The position numbers were made by a program, and so were the translations under genes. The notes under the pieces are model-generated. The model had not been told where the DNA came from. It worked only from the letters and a program-made list of their open reading frames with translations, and ran no database searches. From NCBI RefSeq assembly GCF_026241255.1, contig NZ_JAPHNC010000004.1:1-64000 (forward strand): a stretch of 64,000 nt of DNA. The letters are read 5' to 3'. The stretch comes from Helicobacter sp. MIT 21-1697. Lineage in GTDB: Bacteria > Campylobacterota > Campylobacteria > Campylobacterales > Helicobacteraceae. Positions 38,131 through 47,817 of this stretch are shown piece after piece. Positions within the stretch are counted from its first letter, which is position 1, and every line of letters starts with the position of its first letter.

Positions 38131-38151
38131 TATAATATTAATGATAATTAA
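38131..38151. promoter_or_regulatory. Possible Fur box upstream of the TonB receptor
   Basis: An AT-rich dyad TTAAT-GATA-ATTAA (38138-38151) with a TATAATATTA flank lies 60-80 nt upstream of the receptor start. It resembles the epsilonproteobacterial Fur consensus loosely. In such AT-rich DNA the match is weak. Confidence 0.35.
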
Positions 38152-38258
38152 CTTAAATATCTATAAAAGTAAGGTTTTTATGTATTATGGAAAAATAGAA
38201 TCTTCATATGAGATTCTATAAAGCTAAATATTTGATTCTTAGAAAAATAAAGAGATAA

Positions 38259-38498
38259 TCAAAACACTAGAAGTTCGCGCTTAAGCTTATTGAGTGCGTC
38301 AATTTGGGCTTTAAGCTTTTCAATTTGTTCATCAATTTGTGCAAGCATAGTAAAGGTGAGATGTTCGGGCATATCCTGTGAGCCCCGTTTAATCATAATA
38401 TAATCAATAAGTGAAATTTTGGCAATATTAAGCAAGATATTAATATCATCACGAATATCTTCTATATTTTTAAAAATCTCATCTATTTTTTCAAACAT
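38259..38498 (-). CDS. Small coiled-coil hypothetical protein
   Basis: 79 aa, not recognised. It is helical, with heptad-like leucine/isoleucine spacing (IDEIFKNIEDIRDDINILL and IDEQIEKLKAQIDALNKL), suggesting a coiled coil or helical hairpin. AAGGAG precedes ATG. It follows kdsD by 17 nt on the same strand. Confidence 0.65.
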   Translation of the reverse strand: MFEKIDEIFKNIEDIRDDINILLNIAKISLIDYIMIKRGSQDMPEHLTFTMLAQIDEQIEKLKAQIDALNKLKRELLVF

Positions 38499-38515
38499 AT
38501 TTTCTCCTTTAGCGG

Positions 38516-39496
38516 CTATTTAATCCCAGCAGCAATCAATGTATGTAAGTGTATAACACCTTGTATATGATTTTGCTTATCTGTGATGATAAGAAGTTGA
38601 ATTTTATTTTCTTCCATTAGCTTAAGTGCGTCAAATGCAAGAATGTTGGGATTGTCGCAAGTTTTGGGGTTAGGCGTAGCGTAGTTGCTCACTGGTGCGT
38701 TTAAATTAAAATTATCCATCATCATTGCGCGGCGCAAATCACCATCGCTTAAAATACCCCACAATGTGTCATTTTGGGTAATAATAGCACTGCCCAATCG
38801 TTTTTGGCTCATTATGATAATAGCTTGAGAGAGAGGTATATCTGGCGAAATGAGTGGTAGATTTTCTGTCTGCATCAGGTCTTTTAGCTTTACAAAAAGC
38901 TGTTTGCCCAAAGCTCCACCGGGGTGAAATGAAGCAAAATCATCGGCTTTAAAATCGCGTCTCTTCATTAAGCATACAGCCAATACATCACCAATTGCCA
39001 AAGTGAGGGTAGTTGAGCTTGTGGGTGCGATATTAAGCGGACACGCTTCTTTTTCAACACTGATGTCTAAAAAATAATCCCCCATACGCGAAAGAGGAGA
39101 ATGTATATCCTTGCTCATTGTAATGATAGGATTCCCTAGTCGCTTGATATGAGGGATAATATTGAGTAATTCCTCACTTTTGCCACTATAGCTAACAGCA
39201 AGGACAATATCATTTTTTTGTAACAATCCTAAATCGCCGTGCATTGCCTCTGTGGGGTGCATAAATACACTAGGAGTGCCTGTGCTAGAGAGTGTGGCAG
39301 ATATTTTTGCGCCAATGAGCCCACTTTTGCCAACACCACATACAATGACCTTTCCTTGAGAATTGATAATACATTCTACAATAGATTCTAGCATAGTTCC
39401 ATCTAGTCGCTCTCTTGCTTCAAGTAAGCTCGTAGATTCTATTTCAAGTACTTCTTTAGCGATTAATGTATAATCTAATTTCATCGTTTGGCTCAC
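38516..39496 (-). CDS. kdsD: Arabinose-5-phosphate isomerase (KdsD/KpsF)
   Basis: Converts ribulose 5-phosphate to arabinose 5-phosphate for KDO and LPS synthesis. The N-terminal SIS domain shows VIVCGVGKSGLIGAKISATL and AVSYSGKSEELLN; two CBS domains follow. Length 326 aa is typical. The GTG start at 39496 shares its G with the rnj stop codon; an ATG 12 nt later is an alternative. It lies in the conserved ksgA-rnj-kdsD block. Confidence 0.93.
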   Translation of the reverse strand: MSQTMKLDYTLIAKEVLEIESTSLLEARERLDGTMLESIVECIINSQGKVIVCGVGKSGLIGAKISATLSSTGTPSVFMHPTEAMHGDLGLLQKNDIVLAVSYSGKSEELLNIIPHIKRLGNPIITMSKDIHSPLSRMGDYFLDISVEKEACPLNIAPTSSTTLTLAIGDVLAVCLMKRRDFKADDFASFHPGGALGKQLFVKLKDLMQTENLPLISPDIPLSQAIIIMSQKRLGSAIITQNDTLWGILSDGDLRRAMMMDNFNLNAPVSNYATPNPKTCDNPNILAFDALKLMEENKIQLLIITDKQNHIQGVIHLHTLIAAGIK

Positions 39497-41646
39497 TATA
39501 ATACATAAATCATTGGCACAATCGTAGGATATTTTTTGACTTTTTTGAAAATATGCCTTTTAAATACATTATGCACTTCATTTTCAAGATTCTTTGCATT
39601 AAAGCCCTCGGCTTTGAAATTTTTTACAAGGAACTCAAGTGTTTCATTCATTTCTTTCTCAAAGCCTTTGTCTTCTTTGTCCGCTACAAGCCCATAACTT
39701 GATATTTTAGTTTCTAATATTTTACGCTCTTTGCTTATGCGTGCAGAAATAATTACGATACCATCGTGTGCTAAGGCTTGGCGGTCGAGCACGACATCAT
39801 TTTCAATTTGCCGATTGATTTGGTTATCAATGAAAGTTTTGCCATTTTTAACACTTCTTACTTTTTTGAGATAATTAGGATTCACTTCAATTTGGTCGCC
39901 ATCTTCCATAAGATAAATATTTTTTTCTAATACCCCACAAGCGATGGCTGTTTGCTTATGCTTGGCGATATGATTATATTCGCCATGCACGGGAAGAAAG
40001 AATTTTGGTTTGATAAGGCGCAACATCAGCTTTTGCTCTTCTTGTGCAGCGTGTCCGCTTACGTGAATCTCACTAAAATCTTGGTATGCTATGTTTGCTC
40101 CTGCCTTCATTAGATAATTAAGCACGGCAGATACAGAGCCTTCATTGCCCGGAATAGCTTTAGCAGAGATGATAATCATATCACTTGGTTTGATTTTGAT
40201 ATGTCTATGTTCATCTGTCGCCATACGATAAAGCGCACTCATAGTTTCACCTTGAGAACCAGTAGTAACGATAAGCACCTCTTCGTCAGGATACTTTTCT
40301 ACTTCGTGTGCTTCAATGAAAATATTTTGTGGCAAGTCAATATAGCCAAGTTCGCGTGCAATTTCAAGGTTTTTTTCCATAGAGCGTCCGATAACAGCGA
40401 CTTTTCGGTTGTATTTTAGTCCATAATGGATTGCTTGATACACGCGATGAATATTTGATGAGAAAGTGCTCATAATCACGCGTCCTTGCGCTTGTTTAAA
40501 GAGTGCTTCAAAAGTTGGTCCCACACTTGCTTCACTTGGTGTTGTGCCACTACGATGAGAATTGGTTGAATCACTGAGCAAGAGCATTACTCCTTCTTCT
40601 CCATAATGTGCAAGGCGGTGCAAATCTGTGGGAAGATTATCAATAGGTGTATGGTCAATTTTAAAATCTCCTGTGTGAATAATGACTCCTGCATCTGTAC
40701 GAATAGCAAGTGCAGAGGCATCAATTACAGAATGTGTGATATTAATCCATTCTACTTCAAATGCTCCAATTTTAATGGGCTTGCGTTTTTCAACAATTTT
40801 AAAGAATGAGCGGTATTTTTTTAATCCGTGTTCATCAAATTTGCTTCCTATCATACCAAGTGGTAGAGGTGTCCCATAAATAGGGAATTGTAAAAGTTTG
40901 AATAAATAGGGCACTGCACCGATATGGTCTTCGTGCGCGTGGGTAATAACAATACCTGCAATTTTATCCTTAATTGCAAAGAGATAGCTAAAATCTGGCA
41001 CAAGAATATCTACGCCGTGCATATCTTCATTGGGAAAACTCATACCCACATCAATGACAATTGCAGAATCTGATGTTTCAATGATGGTAATATTGCCTCC
41101 AATTTCACCTAGCCCACCAAGTGGCGTAATGCGTACACTTGCTTTTGTGTTGAGGTTAAGTTTATTGTGGGGATTAAGGCTCTGCCTTTGGATTCGTGTG
41201 TTTGCTTCCACACCTCGTTTAAGGTCTTTGTGTAATCCAAGATTATCTTTTTCATTTACATCTTTTACTTCTCGGATACCATTTTTGCTCTCATCGGAAT
41301 TAGGTTTGTTTTGATGAGTGGCTTGTGGATTCTTTCCTTGCCATCGGCGTTTTTCAAAGGGCTTTTGATTATCATAATGGGTTTTTGATGTGTGTTCATT
41401 ATGATTTTTTTCTGCTGCGTGTGGTTTTGGCTTATAGCGATTTTCTCTGCGCGTGTCTTTTTGATGAGTTTTAGAAGCGTGAGAGAAATGTTCATTTGCA
41501 TTTTGAGAATCGTGAGTAGATATATCAGCAAGCATATCATTGGCTTGCTCTTCAGGCGTCTTTTTTTTAAATCTGTCCGTAAATGATTTAAATTTGCTGA
41601 CTTGGTCGTTTTGTTGTTCTTGTGAGCGTTTGTTTTCCATTGTCAT
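39496..41646 (-). CDS. rnj: Ribonuclease J
   Basis: Metallo-beta-lactamase/beta-CASP exo- and endoribonuclease central to mRNA decay in Helicobacter. Metal motif VITHAHEDHIGA, HTGDFKIDHTP, the SDSTNSHRSG stretch and VSGHAAQEEQK are present. About 165 low-complexity, Lys/Gln/His/Asn-rich residues precede the catalytic core. Such an extension is known in H. pylori RNase J. The start overlaps the 3' end of ksgA by about 59 nt. A second ATG lies two codons in. Confidence 0.94.
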   Translation of the reverse strand: MTMENKRSQEQQNDQVSKFKSFTDRFKKKTPEEQANDMLADISTHDSQNANEHFSHASKTHQKDTRRENRYKPKPHAAEKNHNEHTSKTHYDNQKPFEKRRWQGKNPQATHQNKPNSDESKNGIREVKDVNEKDNLGLHKDLKRGVEANTRIQRQSLNPHNKLNLNTKASVRITPLGGLGEIGGNITIIETSDSAIVIDVGMSFPNEDMHGVDILVPDFSYLFAIKDKIAGIVITHAHEDHIGAVPYLFKLLQFPIYGTPLPLGMIGSKFDEHGLKKYRSFFKIVEKRKPIKIGAFEVEWINITHSVIDASALAIRTDAGVIIHTGDFKIDHTPIDNLPTDLHRLAHYGEEGVMLLLSDSTNSHRSGTTPSEASVGPTFEALFKQAQGRVIMSTFSSNIHRVYQAIHYGLKYNRKVAVIGRSMEKNLEIARELGYIDLPQNIFIEAHEVEKYPDEEVLIVTTGSQGETMSALYRMATDEHRHIKIKPSDMIIISAKAIPGNEGSVSAVLNYLMKAGANIAYQDFSEIHVSGHAAQEEQKLMLRLIKPKFFLPVHGEYNHIAKHKQTAIACGVLEKNIYLMEDGDQIEVNPNYLKKVRSVKNGKTFIDNQINRQIENDVVLDRQALAHDGIVIISARISKERKILETKISSYGLVADKEDKGFEKEMNETLEFLVKNFKAEGFNAKNLENEVHNVFKRHIFKKVKKYPTIVPMIYVL

Positions 41647-42445
41647 TCCTTTTTTTTAAAAATTGTAAAATGTGGTGAAAACTTTCTGTCTTTACTTCGT
41701 GAGCTCGTGCATTGTATTTGATATTTGCTTTTACAAAAACTTCTTCAAGGAGTTGTTTTTCAAAAACTTGCGAGAGATTTTTGAAAAGCGTTTTGCGTGG
41801 AGCATAAAAGGCAATTTTTAAAAAATATTCTAAATCACAGAGGAAAGAGTCCTCAATTTGGTTTGGTTGGGAGTGTTTATGTATCACAAAAACAGATGAG
41901 GTTACTTTAGGCATAGGAGAAAAAGCTTCTTTTGGCACATCAAAAAGCATTTTTGCTTCACCGAAACTTTCAACTAAAACGCTCAAAGCACAAAATTCTT
42001 TTTGTCCAGTGGTAGCGCAAAATTTTTGTGCAACTTCCTTTTGTGTCATCACAATAAAGGCACGACAGAATCTATCACGCAAAAGTCGCAATATAATATG
42101 TGTCGCAATATAGTAAGGAAGATTAGAGACAACCTTATATTCGTGAGTGTGTAACCAAGCTTGTTGTGAAGGGAGATTTAAAATATCTTCATATATGATA
42201 TTTAATCGCCCACTCTGGATTTGGTTAGAAAATTTTTTGTTAAGTAAAGAACATAAGTCTAAATCGACTTCATAGGCTATCAAGGATTCTATTTTTAATA
42301 GCTCTTGTGTCAAATCACCCAAGCCAACCCCGATTTCTACACATTGAATAGGAAGTGCGGGAATGGATTGGATAATTTTATGCAAAAAGTGGGAATCTTG
42401 CAAGAAGTTCTGCCCGAAACGTTTTTTGCTCCGATATTCTCCCAC
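41588..42445 (-). CDS. ksgA: 16S rRNA (adenine1518/1519-N6) dimethyltransferase
   Basis: Also called RsmA. Dimethylates two adjacent adenines in the 3' hairpin of 16S rRNA. SAM-binding and catalytic motifs are visible: RFGQNFLQDSHFL, VEIGVGLGDLTQELL and VSNLPYYIATHI. The length of 285 aa is normal. It is the first gene of the ksgA-rnj-kdsD block and overlaps rnj. Confidence 0.95.
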   Translation of the reverse strand: MGEYRSKKRFGQNFLQDSHFLHKIIQSIPALPIQCVEIGVGLGDLTQELLKIESLIAYEVDLDLCSLLNKKFSNQIQSGRLNIIYEDILNLPSQQAWLHTHEYKVVSNLPYYIATHIILRLLRDRFCRAFIVMTQKEVAQKFCATTGQKEFCALSVLVESFGEAKMLFDVPKEAFSPMPKVTSSVFVIHKHSQPNQIEDSFLCDLEYFLKIAFYAPRKTLFKNLSQVFEKQLLEEVFVKANIKYNARAHEVKTESFHHILQFLKKRNDNGKQTLTRTTKRPSQQI

Positions 42446-42519
42446 TTCTTTACCTTATATTTTGGTTCATATTATAACCAAAATATGCAAATATTTTGTT
42501 TTATAAGGAGTATTTAGCT

Positions 42520-42627
42520 ATGATGTATATAAAATCTACAATATTTTACACAATAGATAAGATTCTTAAGAGAAATCTCAAAATACAAGTAAATTATAGA
42601 ATCAAGAACAAAAAGGAGCAAGAATGA
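42520..42627 (+). CDS. Small ORF coupled to hisF (35 aa, putative)
   Basis: ATG at 42520 is preceded by ATAAGGAG at 9 nt. The frame encodes a basic 35-residue peptide beginning [13 protein letters not shown] and ending KNKKEQE. Its TGA overlaps the hisF ATG (ATGA). No histidine codons occur, so it is not a classic his leader. The signals look real, but the composition is poor in information; it may be a coupling ORF or chance. Confidence 0.4.
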   Translation: MMYIKSTIFYTIDKILKRNLKIQVNYRIKNKKEQE

Positions 42628-43379
42628 GCCTTGCTAAAAGAATTATTCCGTGCCTTGATATTAATGGTGGGCGTGTGGTAAAGGGGGTAAATTTTGTTGG
42701 ATTGCAAGATGCGGGCGACCCGGTAGAAATTGCTCGGCGCTATAATGATGAAGGTGCTGATGAGATTGTCCTTCTTGATATTGCCGCAAGCTATGAGCAA
42801 CGTGGCACAATGATAGAGGTTGTAAAAAATATAGCAAAAGAAGTTTTTATTCCTTTTAGTGTAGGTGGAGGTATAAGCTCATTGGAGGATATGTCTGCGT
42901 TATTGAACGCAGGTTGTGATAAAATTAGTATTAATAGTGCAGCAATTAGGAATCCACAGCTTATTGATGAGGGCGCAAAGCGATTTGGCTCACAATGTAT
43001 CGTGGTGGCGATTGATGCAAAAAAAATATCTCAAGATTCTTGGAATGTTTATAGTAATGGTGGGCGCGTGGATAGCGGTAAGGATATGTTAGAGTGGATA
43101 AAGGAAGTGTGTGCAAGAGGTGCAGGAGAAATACTCCTTACGAGTATAGATGCTGATGGCACTAAGAATGGTTATGATAAAGAAATGATAGAATCTATAC
43201 AATGTGTAAATGTGCCCATTATCGCAAGTGGTGGAGCTGGAAGTATGAAAGATTTTGCTGATGTATTTGAATATGGAGCTGATGCGGCTTTAGCGGCAAG
43301 TGTGTTTCATTATGAAGAAATTGAAATAAAAATGTTAAAGGCTTATTTACAAGATAAAGGCGTGTCTGTAAGGATTTAA
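42624..43379 (+). CDS. hisF: Imidazole glycerol phosphate synthase, cyclase subunit
   Basis: Cyclase half of IGP synthase, joining histidine and purine synthesis with HisH. The (beta/alpha)8 barrel motifs are [33 protein letters not shown] and the catalytic aspartates in CLDI and [10 protein letters not shown]. 251 aa is standard. AAAAGGAG precedes ATG. No other his gene lies next to it, so his genes are scattered in this genome. Confidence 0.96.
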   Translation: MSLAKRIIPCLDINGGRVVKGVNFVGLQDAGDPVEIARRYNDEGADEIVLLDIAASYEQRGTMIEVVKNIAKEVFIPFSVGGGISSLEDMSALLNAGCDKISINSAAIRNPQLIDEGAKRFGSQCIVVAIDAKKISQDSWNVYSNGGRVDSGKDMLEWIKEVCARGAGEILLTSIDADGTKNGYDKEMIESIQCVNVPIIASGGAGSMKDFADVFEYGADAALAASVFHYEEIEIKMLKAYLQDKGVSVRI

Positions 43380-43470
43380 AAAGATAAATAAAGAAATTGA
43401 ATGTGAGGTTTTAAAATTTGACACATAAAATACAAAGCATTGAATACAAAATTTGTCGCGAGGAAAAAGA

Positions 43471-44085
43471 ATGATTGTATGTGCTGGATATAATGAGAGT
43501 TTTTCTTTTGCAAAATCTATCGGTGTAGGTTTGGTGGAAAGTGCAATGGGTCTTTCTCAAATATGTGCAAGGGAATATGTGGATTGTGTTATTTTTATAG
43601 GAAGTGCGGGAGCATATGATAAAAGTATTAATATATTTGATATATATATATCCGATAGTGCTACGCAAGTAGAGCTTTCATTTTTACAGGATAAATCTTA
43701 TACACCTCTTGATAATCGCATTGAAAGTGGAATGCTGAAAGATTTGGTTTCATATGAAACATTGAAACATAGACTATATTATAAGCAAGCTGTTATTAAT
43801 AGCTCTAATTACATTACTACCGATGGACATTTAGCAATGCGTTTGGCTCAAGCGGGGATTTTACTTGAAAATATGGAGTTTTTTGCTTTAATGAGGGTGG
43901 CACAGCATTTTCAGATTCCTTGTGTGGGTATATTTTGTGTAAGTAATTATTGTCATAGTGGCGCACACGATGAATTTATGAATAATCATCAACAGGTGAA
44001 ACAAAAACTCATTGAGCAACTCCCTTTGATTCAAGATATTTCTTATGTGCTTGGCAAAGATACGATACGGAATCTAAAAAATTAG
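43471..44085 (+). CDS. Nucleoside phosphorylase-superfamily protein
   Basis: 204 aa. IFIGSAGAYDKSINIFDIYISDSA and LLENMEFFALMRVAQHFQIPCVGI resemble the PNP/UDP phosphorylase fold, where a Met-Glu pair contacts the ribose. Here the pair is E-N-M-E. Its substrate is not clear; a purine nucleoside or a futalosine/MTA-like compound is possible. The start at 43471 has GAGGAAA in front; an upstream in-frame TTG does not. Confidence 0.7.
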   Translation: MIVCAGYNESFSFAKSIGVGLVESAMGLSQICAREYVDCVIFIGSAGAYDKSINIFDIYISDSATQVELSFLQDKSYTPLDNRIESGMLKDLVSYETLKHRLYYKQAVINSSNYITTDGHLAMRLAQAGILLENMEFFALMRVAQHFQIPCVGIFCVSNYCHSGAHDEFMNNHQQVKQKLIEQLPLIQDISYVLGKDTIRNLKN

Positions 44086-44099
44086 GATAAGAGATTGAT

Positions 44100-45239
44100 A
44101 TGAGTGCAGATTTTCCACTTCGACCACAAAGCCTTTATGGCTACAAACTTAATGAGTTAAAATCCATTCTTTCTCCCTCATTTCGTGCAAAACAAATTTA
44201 TCATTGGCTCTATCATCGCTATGAAAATGATGTGATGCGTATGGATAATATTTCAAAGACTATGCAAAATTATATACGCGAACATTTTATCCTCTCACAA
44301 ATTTATCCTCTACGCATAGAGCACAGCATTGATGGAAGTAAAAAATATCTTTTTAAAACCTATGATGGGCATAGTTTTGAATCTGTGTTAATTCAAATGC
44401 GCGATAAAAAATTTGGAGAGCAAGGCGAAGTAATAGAGAGTGAAAAATGGACAATGTGTCTTTCAAGTCAAATTGGGTGTAAGGTAGGTTGTGCATTTTG
44501 TTTCACTACAAAAGGTGGATTTGTGCGAAATCTTCACGCAAGTGAAATAGTTGAGCAAGTTGTCATTATGAAAAAAGACAATCAAATAGCGCCTCATAAA
44601 AGAGTGAATATCGTTTATATGGGAATGGGTGAGCCGCTTGATAATATTGAAAATGTAACGCGTGCGATTGAGATTCTCTCCGAATCTGAAGGATTGAGTA
44701 TCTCGGCTCGGCGACAAACAATTTCTACAAGTGGCATAGCACCTAAAATTAAGCAATTAGGAAAGCTTAATTTGGGTGTGCAGCTTGCTATTTCGCTCCA
44801 CGCAGTAGATGATAAGCTACGTTCTCAACTTATACCTATGAATAAAGCCTATAATATATCTGATATTCTTACTGAAGTGAGAGCATTCCCCATAGATACG
44901 CGCAAAAAAGTAATGTTTGAATATCTTATGATTAAAGGTGTGAATGATGATTTAAAAAGTGCAAAAAAATTACTCTCTTTGCTCAATGGCATCAAAGCTA
45001 AAGTTAATTTAATTTTGTTTAATCCACACGAAGGAAGCACATTTGAACGTCCAAGAATGTGTGATGTTCAAGCATTTGCTGATTTTCTTATAAAGAGAGG
45101 ATTGCTCTGCACTATACGAGAATCTAAGGGTATTGACATTAGTGCAGCGTGTGGGCAGCTACGCGAAAAGGTTAATGCTGAAAATGTTTCCTGTGAAACA
45201 TTAATACAGAATCCAAGAAAGGAGAAGCATATACGATGA
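44100..45239 (+). CDS. rlmN: Dual-specificity 23S rRNA/tRNA adenine-C2 methyltransferase RlmN
   Basis: Radical-SAM enzyme that methylates A2503 of 23S rRNA and A37 of some tRNAs. The cluster motif [19 protein letters not shown] (CxxxCxxC) is intact. [11 protein letters not shown] and [13 protein letters not shown] are family hallmarks, and the C-terminal [15 protein letters not shown] carries the second catalytic cysteine. Length 379 aa. Its stop overlaps the ATG of a 31-aa membrane ORF. Confidence 0.96.
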   Translation: MSADFPLRPQSLYGYKLNELKSILSPSFRAKQIYHWLYHRYENDVMRMDNISKTMQNYIREHFILSQIYPLRIEHSIDGSKKYLFKTYDGHSFESVLIQMRDKKFGEQGEVIESEKWTMCLSSQIGCKVGCAFCFTTKGGFVRNLHASEIVEQVVIMKKDNQIAPHKRVNIVYMGMGEPLDNIENVTRAIEILSESEGLSISARRQTISTSGIAPKIKQLGKLNLGVQLAISLHAVDDKLRSQLIPMNKAYNISDILTEVRAFPIDTRKKVMFEYLMIKGVNDDLKSAKKLLSLLNGIKAKVNLILFNPHEGSTFERPRMCDVQAFADFLIKRGLLCTIRESKGIDISAACGQLREKVNAENVSCETLIQNPRKEKHIR

Positions 45240-45331
45240 ATCTTGATATGATTTTGGTAGTATTTTTGGCAGCAGTTGTCATCATTGGTGTCATTTCATT
45301 TTGGTATTTTGCGGATAATAAAAATGAGTGA
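45236..45331 (+). CDS. 31-aa single-span membrane protein
   Basis: ATG overlaps the rlmN stop (ATGA) and its TGA overlaps the queH start by 8 nt, so three genes are chained by translational coupling. GAAAGGAGAAGC lies before the ATG. The peptide is one hydrophobic helix ([20 protein letters not shown]) with a short charged end (FADNKNE). No homolog is known to me. Confidence 0.7.
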   Translation: MNLDMILVVFLAAVVIIGVISFWYFADNKNE

Positions 45332-46472
45332 AAGCATACATATACAAAAAAAGAAAAATATGCTTGTGCATATATGTTGTTCGGTGGATAGTCATTATTT
45401 TCTTAGCGAGATTCAAAAAATTTATCCTGATACAACGATGATAGGATATTTTTATAATCCAAATATTCACCCAAAAAGTGAATATGATTTACGACTTCTT
45501 GATGTGAGGCGAAGCTGTAAAATGCTAGGAGTAAGGCTTGTAGAAGAAGAATATGAAAGCCAAAAATGGTTTGAAAGTGTTAAAGGGCTTGAAGAAGCTC
45601 CTGAAAAAGGAGAGCGATGTGTGAAATGTTTTGATATGCGATTAGAAAAAACAGCACAAATGGCACATACAATGTCAATAGAATCTTTTACCTCAACCTT
45701 GCTTTCTAGTCCTCTTAAGGAGCAACAGATTCTTTTTGCACAAGGTGAGCAAATCGCACAGCATTATGGTTTGTATTTTATCAAAGTTGATGTGCGAAGC
45801 AATGGAGGCACACAAGCGCAAAGTCAATTGGCAAATAAGGACAGACTTTATAGACAAACATATTGTGGGTGTCAATTTGCCTTGAGTAAGCAAAGAGCAT
45901 CTCAAGGGCAACTTCCTCTTGAGTTAATGAGTAATATTGGGAAGCAAATTTTACCAGCGAGCAATGAGCAACGCAAAGCAGTTTTTGATTTGCGTGATAA
46001 ATGTGAAAAAGAGGGGAGAGAGTATGCGCTTTATAAGCAATCAAAAATTATTTGGCGCAATTTACGAAGTGTGTGTATTGATGAGGGCAAGGTAATAAGT
46101 TCGTATGTTATTACACATTCGCGTAGTAAAAATATGATAAAGACTTCAAATATTACTTATATCAAGCGTTCTGTATATGATAAGGATTATATATTTCAGT
46201 GTATTGAGGTAGGTTATGCAAAACGCGATGAAAGTGTATTTTTGAGCATAGATGATGTGAATATTTTATTGAAAACGCAGTATGCAAATGTGCAAGAAAT
46301 GGTGTATAATGCACCTTATTATGAAGATGAAATAGCATTGCGCACAGCATTGTGTGGTGCAGATAGTATCAATCCTATCATTATCCTTGATACAAAAATT
46401 AAACATAATCTAAAACTTTTTATCAATGCACATTTTCAAGAAAGCAGTATTTTTGCTATCACTCCATATTAA
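45324..46472 (+). CDS. queH: Epoxyqueuosine reductase QueH with a C-terminal extension
   Basis: Final step of queuosine synthesis in tRNA. The QueH (DUF208) core has LVHICCSVDSH, ERCVKCFDMRLEKTA and the cysteines of RQTYCGCQFAL, which hold the iron-sulfur cluster and active site. The core fills about the first 195 residues. About 185 further residues (from about 196) have no motif I recognise. The start at 45324 lies inside the preceding small ORF; an upstream ATG in frame would overlap it fully. Confidence 0.85.
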   Translation: MSESIHIQKKKNMLVHICCSVDSHYFLSEIQKIYPDTTMIGYFYNPNIHPKSEYDLRLLDVRRSCKMLGVRLVEEEYESQKWFESVKGLEEAPEKGERCVKCFDMRLEKTAQMAHTMSIESFTSTLLSSPLKEQQILFAQGEQIAQHYGLYFIKVDVRSNGGTQAQSQLANKDRLYRQTYCGCQFALSKQRASQGQLPLELMSNIGKQILPASNEQRKAVFDLRDKCEKEGREYALYKQSKIIWRNLRSVCIDEGKVISSYVITHSRSKNMIKTSNITYIKRSVYDKDYIFQCIEVGYAKRDESVFLSIDDVNILLKTQYANVQEMVYNAPYYEDEIALRTALCGADSINPIIILDTKIKHNLKLFINAHFQESSIFAITPY

Positions 46473-46515
46473 AATTTTTTGGTAGAATATCACATTTGTT
46501 ATAAGGAGTAAGAGA

Positions 46516-47025
46516 ATGGACACAAATAAGATACAAGGAGATATGCCTATAATGAATGTAGAGAAAATTCGTCAAATTTTACCACATCGTTATCCAATGT
46601 TGCTTGTTGATAGAGTTATGGAACTTGTGCAAAATACAAATGATACACAGCCAAATGGATATATCAAAGCATATAAAAATGTAACAATTAACGAGGAGGT
46701 ATTTTTGGGGCATTTTCCAAACAAGCCTATTTATCCGGGTGTAATGCAGATTGAGGGAATGGCGCAAGCTGGTGGTCTTTTAGCATTTGTAAGTATGTTT
46801 GGTGATGATGTTGCAGAGGCAAAAAATAAAATTGTATATTTTATGACGATAGATAATGTTAAATTTCGTGTTCCAGTAGTTCCGGGTGATAGACTTGTAT
46901 ATGAACTTAAAGTTTTAAAACATAAGGGAAATATATGGCAACTTGGGGCAAATGCTTTTGTTGAAGATAAGCTTGTAAGTGAAGCTGAACTCAAAGCTAT
47001 GATTACTGAAGCTAAAGAATCTTAA
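46516..47025 (+). CDS. fabZ: 3-hydroxyacyl-ACP dehydratase FabZ
   Basis: Dehydrates hydroxyacyl-ACP in fatty acid elongation. Hot-dog fold with LPHRYPMLLVDRVMEL and the catalytic His and Glu in GHFPNKPIYPGVMQIEGMAQ. 169 aa, slightly long owing to the first about 15 residues; a second ATG lies at MNVEKIRQIL. AAGGAG precedes the first ATG. It leads fabZ-lpxA-clpX. Confidence 0.95.
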   Translation: MDTNKIQGDMPIMNVEKIRQILPHRYPMLLVDRVMELVQNTNDTQPNGYIKAYKNVTINEEVFLGHFPNKPIYPGVMQIEGMAQAGGLLAFVSMFGDDVAEAKNKIVYFMTIDNVKFRVPVVPGDRLVYELKVLKHKGNIWQLGANAFVEDKLVSEAELKAMITEAKES

Positions 47026-47034
47026 GGAATGTAT

Positions 47035-47817
47035 ATGATAGGAAAAACAAGTATTGTAAAAGAAGGTGCAAAAATAGGAAAAAATGTCCAAATTGGCGAA
47101 TTTTGCATTATTGATGAGCATACTATCATTGGCGATGAATGTATTATAGGTAATTATGTCCATATAAGTGGTTACACAACTCTAGGTAAGCGCAACAAGG
47201 TTTTTAATAATGCTGCTGTTGGTGTGCCACCGCAAGATTTAAAATATGCAGGAGAGAAGACAGAGCTTATCATTGGAGATGATAATTTGATTCGCGAATT
47301 TACTACCCTTAATCCCGGCACAGCAGGAGGAAGAGGGAAAACAATAATAGGCGATAGAAATTTGTTTATGGCTTATGTCCATATAGCACACGATTGTATC
47401 GTAGGCAGTGATTGCATTCTTGCAAATAATGCCACACTTGGTGGGCACGTGGAGCTTGGTGATTATGTCAATATTGGTGGCTTAACGCCTGTGCATCAAT
47501 TTGTTAAAATAGGGAATGGTTGTATGATAGCAGGTGGCTCTGTTTTAACGCAAGATATACCTCCTTATTGCCTTGTAGAAGGTAATAGAGCATATATTAG
47601 AGGCTTAAATAAACACAGAATGCGCAAACTTTTTTCTCGTGAAGAAATTGATGAAATAAATCGTGTGTATAAGATTCTCTTTTCGCACACTGCACCTATT
47701 CGTGAGCTTGCTCAAGCTCAACTTGATAAGAATCCAAATGAGACGATTGCCTCTATTTGTGAGTTTATTCTTTCAAGCACGCGTGGTATCCCCTTTAAAG
47801 GAGTGCAAAGTGAATGA
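47035..47817 (+). CDS. lpxA: UDP-N-acetylglucosamine acyltransferase LpxA
   Basis: First step of lipid A synthesis. The left-handed beta-helix is visible as hexapeptide repeats ([39 protein letters not shown]), followed by the C-terminal helical domain. Active-site histidine lies in [10 protein letters not shown]. An ATG at 47029 is too close to AAGGA, so 47035 is preferred, giving 260 aa. It overlaps clpX by 8 nt. Confidence 0.95.
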   Translation: MIGKTSIVKEGAKIGKNVQIGEFCIIDEHTIIGDECIIGNYVHISGYTTLGKRNKVFNNAAVGVPPQDLKYAGEKTELIIGDDNLIREFTTLNPGTAGGRGKTIIGDRNLFMAYVHIAHDCIVGSDCILANNATLGGHVELGDYVNIGGLTPVHQFVKIGNGCMIAGGSVLTQDIPPYCLVEGNRAYIRGLNKHRMRKLFSREEIDEINRVYKILFSHTAPIRELAQAQLDKNPNETIASICEFILSSTRGIPFKGVQSE

